Source of the DNA: Prunella strophiata
Taxonomy: Eukaryota; Chordata; Aves; Passeriformes; Prunellidae
Length of the DNA: 64,000 nucleotides
Assembly (NCBI GenBank): GCA_036583965.1
Contig: JAZBQD010000030.1
Location: 113,599,894 to 113,663,893, forward strand
Direction: 5' to 3'
Shown: one piece after another, positions 58,801-64,000 of the stretch
Layout of the letters: each line of letters starts with the position of its first letter
How positions within the stretch are numbered: the first letter of the stretch is position 1
The notes under the pieces: generated by a model
Database searches by the model: none
What the model was told of the DNA's origin: nothing
The model's input: the letters and a program-made list of their open reading frames with translations, nothing else
Position numbers and translations under genes: made by a program

Positions 58801-59109
58801 GTGGTGCCAGGCCATGATGAGCCACAGGCATCTCCCAGTGCTGGTGGAGAAATTGATTTCATCCAGGTGCTCAGAGCTTTTCCCCACACCTCCTACAGGG
58901 AGCTGTGGTGGGGTTAAACTCTGCTGAAATTCCTCCTGATCCCACTGCTTTTAGCATTCTAGGTTCTAGGTTCTTGTAGGATTTTAGGTTCTACAGGCAG
59001 CTGGGAGTGGCAGGGATTAGGGACAGCCTGGCTTGGATGGGAATGCTCTCTGTGGCTAGATTTTTGATGCCTGGGAAGACACAAAAACACCCACAAAGTG
59101 AACTTCTCC
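58801..59109. other. Unique sequence
   Basis: No gene recognised. GATTTTAGGTTCTA-type words repeat near 58962-59000. Confidence 0.4.
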
Positions 59110-59560
59110 CTCCGTCCAGCTCCAAAAGACACCGCTCCCCAAACGAACGATTAATGCCTGAAAAAAGCCTGAAAAATGGCTCTCCCTTTGACCTTTCTAA
59201 GGTTTGTCATTTAGTTGACATACCCATTACCTCCAAAATCAAATGTGTTTGTCTAAACATTATTCTGATGTTTGCTTTGGGCCCCAAAGGTCAGACAGCT
59301 GACCACTAACTCGCTGACAGTGATCAATTCTGGCTGAAATCCTGTCACTGGGGCTGTTTATTCCACGATCCATCTCTGCTTTGCCAGCCTCCCCCGCCAC
59401 TTTCTGCTGTTGAGGCGCTTTTAAAGCTAACAATAATCCAATTTGGGATTGATCAATGGCAGCGTGTGGTCAGTAAGCAAAATGACAAAGTCTGCGTGCG
59501 GCCGCTGACCACAGGCTGGGGCTGTTTCACGTGGGGCTGATTGCAAATTGAATCCATGGA
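59110..59560. other. Candidate conserved non-coding block, CpG-retaining
   Basis: The strongest such candidate here. CpGs are unusually frequent for this window (AACGAACGATTAATG, GCGGCCGC at 59498-59505, CACGTG at 59528-59533). The sequence is complex, with AACAATAATCC and GGGATTGATCAATGGC words and no transposon. An enhancer-like role is inferred only. Confidence 0.4.
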
Positions 59561-60099
59561 AAAGGTTCCAAATCCAGCTCTTCCAGCCAGGAGGAGGTGG
59601 TGGGAGCCAGGGTTTGTGTGCTCAGGACTGACACTTCTCCTGTGAGGCAAATCTGGTTCCTCAGGTGCTTGGTGGGAGGTAGAAACTTTTCACAAAGTGT
59701 CCTGGGTGTTGCTGGAGTGCATTTCCCAGCAAATTCTGCTGGGAATGCAGCCTTGGGGTTGGGAAAAGTTTGTGGTAATTACTGGGAGTAACTCAGGAGA
59801 AAAAACACCACTCACCTACACTGAGCTCTGAGTGTACTTTTATCCAAAGTAACAAAGAGAGAGAGGGAAAGTTTCTAATTCTCTGGGTTTACAAGGGTTT
59901 TATTTAATGGGGAGGAAAATGGAATATCATGGGGTTGTTCCCTTCTTTTTAGTCAGGTAAGGCAGAACAGGAAAAGGAAACTATTTAGGAACAACTTTCT
60001 GGGCGTGCATGGAGAATATATTGCCCAAAATCAATGCCAAATATTATGGTACCATTTGGCACTGACCCAGATTGCACAGAGAGGACTTAAAGACACTAA
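59561..60099. other. Unique sequence
   Basis: No gene or repeat recognised. Confidence 0.4.
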
Positions 60100-60455
60100 A
60101 TATGACCTTAAAGCCCATCCAGTGCCACCTCTGCCATGGCAGGGACACCTTCCCCTGTGCCAGGCTGCTCCAAGAAAAGATCCAGCCTGGCCTTGGGCAC
60201 TGCCAGGGATCCAGGGGCAGCCACAGCTGCTCTGGCAATTCCATCCCAGCCCTGCCCACCCTGCCAGGGAACAATTCCTCATTCCCAAAATCCCATCCAG
60301 CCCTGCCCTCTGGCACTGGGAGCCATTCCCTGGGTGCTGTCCCTCCATCCTTGTCCCCAGTCCCTCTGCAGCTCTCCTGGAGCCCCTTCAGGCCCTGCCA
60401 GGGGCTCTGAGCTCTCCCTGGAGCTGCTCCTGTGCAGGTGAACAATCCCAACTCT
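60100..60455 (-). mobile_element. CR1 LINE fragment
   Basis: Reverse GC-rich module from ACCTTAAAGCCCATCCAGTG to CTCCTGTGCAGGTGAACAAT. The extreme 3' tail is missing, and the CCCCAGTGT word is replaced by AAGAAAAGA. Confidence 0.9.
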
Positions 60456-60564
60456 GTCAGTCTGCCCATCAAGGGTTTTTAGTAAAGCCTTTTAATCAAA
60501 GGGTGGTAGTAAGATCCTTTCAAAATTTTGGAGCATGAAAAAGAGGAGTGAAGTGCAGTGAAAT
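60456..60564. other. Spacer between opposed CR1 copies
   Basis: About 110 bp between a minus-strand and a plus-strand CR1. No gene recognised. Confidence 0.4.
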
Positions 60565-60780
60565 CAAGGCTGGATTTTAGGGAAAGGTTCTTGCCCAGAG
60601 GGTGCTGGCACTGCCCAGGCTGCCCAGGGAATGGGCACGGCCCCGAGGCTGCCACAGCTCCAGGAGATGCCCAGGGTGGGATTGCTGGGGGTCTGGGCGG
60701 GGACAGGGCTTGGATTGATGATCCTGTGGGTCCCTCCCAGCTCTGGATATTCCAGGATTCTGTGGATAAGATCCTGCTCT
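60565..60780 (+). mobile_element. CR1 LINE fragment, another subfamily
   Basis: AGGTTCTTGCCCAGAGGGTG, CACTGCCCAGGCTGCCCAGG, TTGGATTGATGATCCTGTGG and a terminal GGATATTCCAGGATTCTGTG. The overlapping 150-220-codon frames in this region are CR1-derived or chance. Confidence 0.8.
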
Positions 60781-61757
60781 GTGCCTTGGCTGCAGTTCCC
60801 ACCCTCAGGCCCTTGAGGAGTTCTGGAGCCAGGTCCATGGAGTGTCCCCTCCTTGTGACAATAATGCAGGAGAGCTGCAGCTCTCCAAGGAGTGTGGGAA
60901 GTGCTGAACTCCTGGAAGTGTCCTGGAGCCTCTGTCCCAAAGGACAGGGCACCAGCAGTGGCAGGAGGTGGTGCCTTTGCAATCCTTTTGTCTGGATTTT
61001 GGTGAACTCCTGCTGCTCCCTGGGCCAGCAGAAGAGCCCAGCACACCCCAGTGATCCAGACATGTGACACAGAGGTCAGTGGCACTTTCAGCAGCCTGGG
61101 GACATGGTGACACCAACTTTTTGTTGTCAGACTGGGAGATTTTAGATATCTTCCATCTGACCATGGTTGATTTTGGTGGGATGTTTTCTGCGGGATGCTG
61201 GAAATTCCTCCTGAGAACAGCACCAAATTTCCCCAGGGTTTTATGGACCTTGACTCATCCCTTTCTTCTGAAACTGCCTTTTTATTGTGCCTTTTAATCC
61301 TGTAAAATTTATGAGGCAGACTTGAGTCTCAGAGCTGCAGCCAAGCTGAGGGACAGAGTTCCAGGTCTGGAAGATTTCCTCTTCTGCTGTTGTTTTCTTC
61401 TTTGTCCTGGTGAGGAGCAAAGGGAAAAGTGCCCTTCCAACAGCACTTCCAGCAAATCCTTGACATCATCTTCTGAATCTTGTGTGTTCCATTGTTCTTT
61501 TTGCTTAACTTGTCCTTCCTCCCTATCCTAATTCTGCTTGAAGGAATCTCTCCATGCCATTTTGTTTGACAGGAGGGAGATTTTTTTTTACTTTTGATAG
61601 GATAAAATAGAATTAATTTCATATTTGAAATGAATATTTCAAGATTCCAACAGCAGATCCTCTGAGTAGGCTGGAAAACAAATCAGCTGGAGATCATTAG
61701 GATTGAGTATGGATATGTAACTTTAAAATTTAGGGATATGAGTTGTATTTCTGAATT
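60781..61757. other. Unique sequence
   Basis: No gene recognised. The minus-strand frames of 194 and 220 codons overlap CR1 and share no recognisable domain. Confidence 0.4.
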
Positions 61758-61910
61758 ATGGTGCTCCAAGCCTCATCCAGCCTGGCCTTGGACACTTCCA
61801 GGGATGGGGCAGCCACAGCTTCTCTGGAAAACTTGTGCTGGGGCCTCCCCACCCTCACAGGGAACAATTTCTTCCTAGATTTGAACCCAAATTTCCCCTA
61901 TTTCACTTTG
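61758..61910 (-). mobile_element. CR1 LINE fragment, older type
   Basis: CATCCAGCCTGGCCTTGGAC, GGGATGGGGCAGCCACAGC and CCTCCCCACCCTCACAGGG are the reversed 3' region. The tail itself is missing. Confidence 0.8.
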
Positions 61911-61979
61911 AACATAAATTTGAACCCAAAATAACATTGAACATTGATGTACAAGACCTGCTGCTTGCCTGAATTTCTT

Positions 61980-62260
61980 TTGTTCTTCATTTTCCAGCAG
62001 AGTTCTCCGATTGGCAAATCCAGATAAATGCTGCAGCAGAGAAGATTTGGATTCATCTCAGCTGTGCCCAGATCATATTTCCATGCATTCCTCCAAACAG
62101 ACATTGGTTTGTTGTTAAAATAATAACACATCTCAGCAATATAATCTGCCTTTGATAGCTTGTTCAATAGATTTGTAGAATGTAATTAAAGCATATCACT
62201 ACAGTGACAGCAAATTGATGACCTTTTAATTATTTCAGGAGAGCTGAGTGCACAATCCTC
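61980..62260. other. Candidate conserved non-coding block
   Basis: Complex sequence with CCGATTGGC (inverted CCAAT), AATGTAATTAAAGC and CCTTTTAATTATTTCAGG words, and no repeats. Conservation inferred only. Confidence 0.33.
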
Positions 62261-62860
62261 TCTCACCTACCTGGAGAAAACTGGGAATGCTTTGTGAGGG
62301 AATTATACATTTAAATATGGAAAATTCCTTTTGTTTTTCACTTTGAACTGGGTTGTCCAGCTCTTGCTGTGCTCCAGGGGGGGTGTGAAGGGATGCCCAC
62401 TCTGTCCCAGGATTTTCTTAGGAAGTTTGTGCAGCTGAATCCTTCAAACCCTACAATCCATGGCAGATGATGAAAGTCCCAGATAAAGTGGACGCCCAGG
62501 AGGATCAGCCCAAAACTCCAAACCCAAAGCAACGAAGGATTTGTTGGACATTTGGTCTTTGTCACCTGCGTGAACAATGAGGAAACAATTCCCATTAATT
62601 CCCACTGCTGCCATTGATGCTGCTCTGCACAGCTGATTCCCAAAACCCTCAGGAAGCCAGTGAGCTCTGTATGAATGTGGGAATTACTGCAGAAAGAGGA
62701 ACAGAATTCCAACATTTTGGGGAACAACATTCCCTGAAACAAACCCCCTTTGGAAGGCTTTGCCTCCTCAGCCTTTACCCCAACAACCAAGTGCAGAGTG
62801 GGGGTTGTCCAAAGCTGAAAAATGTGGGAGATGCTGATTTTTTTCCTCCCCCTTAATGAA
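62261..62860. other. Unique sequence
   Basis: No gene recognised. The 150-codon minus-strand frame at 62338-62790 lacks recognisable domains. Confidence 0.4.
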
Positions 62861-63160
62861 ATTAAAGCCAGCCAGTTAATCTTTAGCAGGATTTTTAGTC
62901 ATTAATCCCAGAAGGAAGCAGGGCTGCTTTATAACAAAGCACCTCAAGTAAGTGATCTTGATTTATTGTTGTGCACGGGGAACGCACACTGGGGCTCAAG
63001 TAGCTTTTTATAATTGAAACAAGCTTATGATTCTCTGTCAAATAGTTCATTTTGGGCTTGTTCTTGCTGAGTATTTTCCCTTTTCCCCCCTTTCTCCTGG
63101 CCATTTCCAGCAGTTTGAGTGTTTCCACTGCTCCATTCATGTCAAAGATTTCCATTAAGG
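62861..63160. other. Candidate conserved non-coding block
   Basis: Complex sequence with GCCAGTTAATC, GTCATTAATCCC and TTTATAATTGAAAC words and two CpGs near 62977-62987. No repeats. Confidence 0.3.
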
Positions 63161-63860
63161 GGGTTCCTTTATGATGAGAGAGACTTTCAGCTTTCTTTTA
63201 AGTGCTGAGAAAGGGGCAAGAGGGCTGAAATGAAGGATGATCCCCAGGCACTTTTCTACATCCAAACCCGAGGGATAGAGCAGTCCCAGAGACCAAAAAA
63301 TTCCAGGGCTTCCCATAGAACTGCAAAGGAAAAGTTGCCCATCTTTCTGGGTGAAAAAAGCACAGATGAAACCATTCCAGATCTCCAATCCAGGCATTTT
63401 TTAAGAGGAACAACCCAGTTTCAGACCATTTCAGACCAGTTATCCAACTCCCAAAGTTCTGTTGTGAGTTACACCATCCTTTTGGCCAATGCAAAATGGC
63501 TCCATGAGGAAAAACATTCCCTCCTTTGTTCCAGAACCCGTGGCATTTCTTTTTCCACCACAGCTCCTTGCCCAAACCAGAGGGTCTCAACTTCAAACAT
63601 GACCAGCTGTGCCCTCTGGAGCTGCCACAATTCCTAACAGATGCTGGAATGTCCCTGCACTGCATTGTTGGGATTAAGGCTGCGTGTCAGTAATATTCCA
63701 TCAGGACTTGGGATCAGCCAAGCTGGAAAAACTCAGTGACAACACCTAAAATCCACAGTTCCTGCCACACTTCCAGTGGGACACCCTCACCTGAGCATCC
63801 CCAAAATACAAAAGAAAATGACATTTAATCATCATAATGTTTTTCCCAACCTGAATTCCC
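63161..63860. other. Unique sequence
   Basis: Frames of 135 and 155 codons overlap on opposite strands. Neither shows a recognisable domain. Confidence 0.4.
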
Positions 63861-64000
63861 TTGCTTTTATTAATGCTTTTTGACCGGAGCTTCTGTGGTT
63901 TAATTTCCTGTAGCTATCAAGTGACAGTGAATCAAGCAAAGACCTTAACCTTGGCTCCCTTTTGCATTCAGAGCTGCCTGAGTCTGACAGTTTTTAAACT
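63861..64000. other. Candidate conserved non-coding block, cut by the window end
   Basis: Complex sequence with TTTATTAATGC, AAGTGACAGTGAATC and one CpG, running off the window. Weak inference from texture. Confidence 0.25.

Noticed and set aside
60479..61226. Overlapping minus-strand frames of 194 and 220 codons
   Set aside because: They read antisense through a CR1 fragment and unique DNA, overlap each other in different frames, and show no known domain.
1..64000. tRNA, rRNA or microRNA genes
   Set aside because: No cloverleaf with A and B boxes and no rRNA-like stretch was noticed by eye. A tRNAscan or Infernal run would settle it.

Overview
This window looks like a gene-poor stretch of a bird nuclear genome, most likely a songbird (passerine). 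About thirty fragments of the avian LINE CR1 lie on both strands. Most are 5'-truncated and share a GC-rich 3' module ending in the CR1 tail, here close to CCAACCCAAACCATTC. Seven endogenous-retrovirus solo LTRs fall into three families, and no mammalian-type SINE or L1 was seen. No open reading frame reads like a real protein. The longer frames run through tandem repeats, CR1 or LTRs. I therefore annotate no CDS, tRNA or rRNA gene. The window could be intergenic or lie inside a large intron.

Layout: 1-13 kb holds CR1 copies, one solo LTR of family A, one of family B, a 650-bp composite CR1 unit present twice, and a TTTTA microsatellite. 13.2-21.6 kb is a repeat-expansion zone. Two copies of a ~450-bp repeat lie on the minus strand (13259-14153) and face 5.7 plus-strand copies of the same repeat (18968-21590). 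The 4.8 kb between them carries a TTTCTA/TATATT compound microsatellite, two poly-T runs and a ten-unit ~110-bp minisatellite. 22-33 kb holds more CR1 and a family A LTR that landed inside one half of a tandem duplication, so its empty site survives next door. A 30-bp minisatellite has grown inside a CR1 copy at 33.1-33.4 kb. 35.8-45.7 kb holds LTRs of families A, B and C, a family A LTR nested in an older CR1, and a 0.9-kb inverted duplication. 50.2-51.1 kb is a ~92-bp tandem array in which many units carry a 3' splice-site-like stretch, a 29-nt segment and a 5' splice-site-like motif. 52-64 kb is CR1-rich, with a second family C LTR and several complex, repeat-free blocks.

Eleven blocks have the texture of conserved non-coding elements: complex sequence, homeodomain-type ATTA cores, retained CpGs and no internal repeats. 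That texture would fit the neighbourhood of a developmental regulator gene, but conservation cannot be tested from one sequence. The most unusual features are the inverted 450-bp arrays, the splice-motif array, the CR1 copies with swapped internal or 5' segments, and the ~97% identical inverted duplication at 44.8-45.7 kb.
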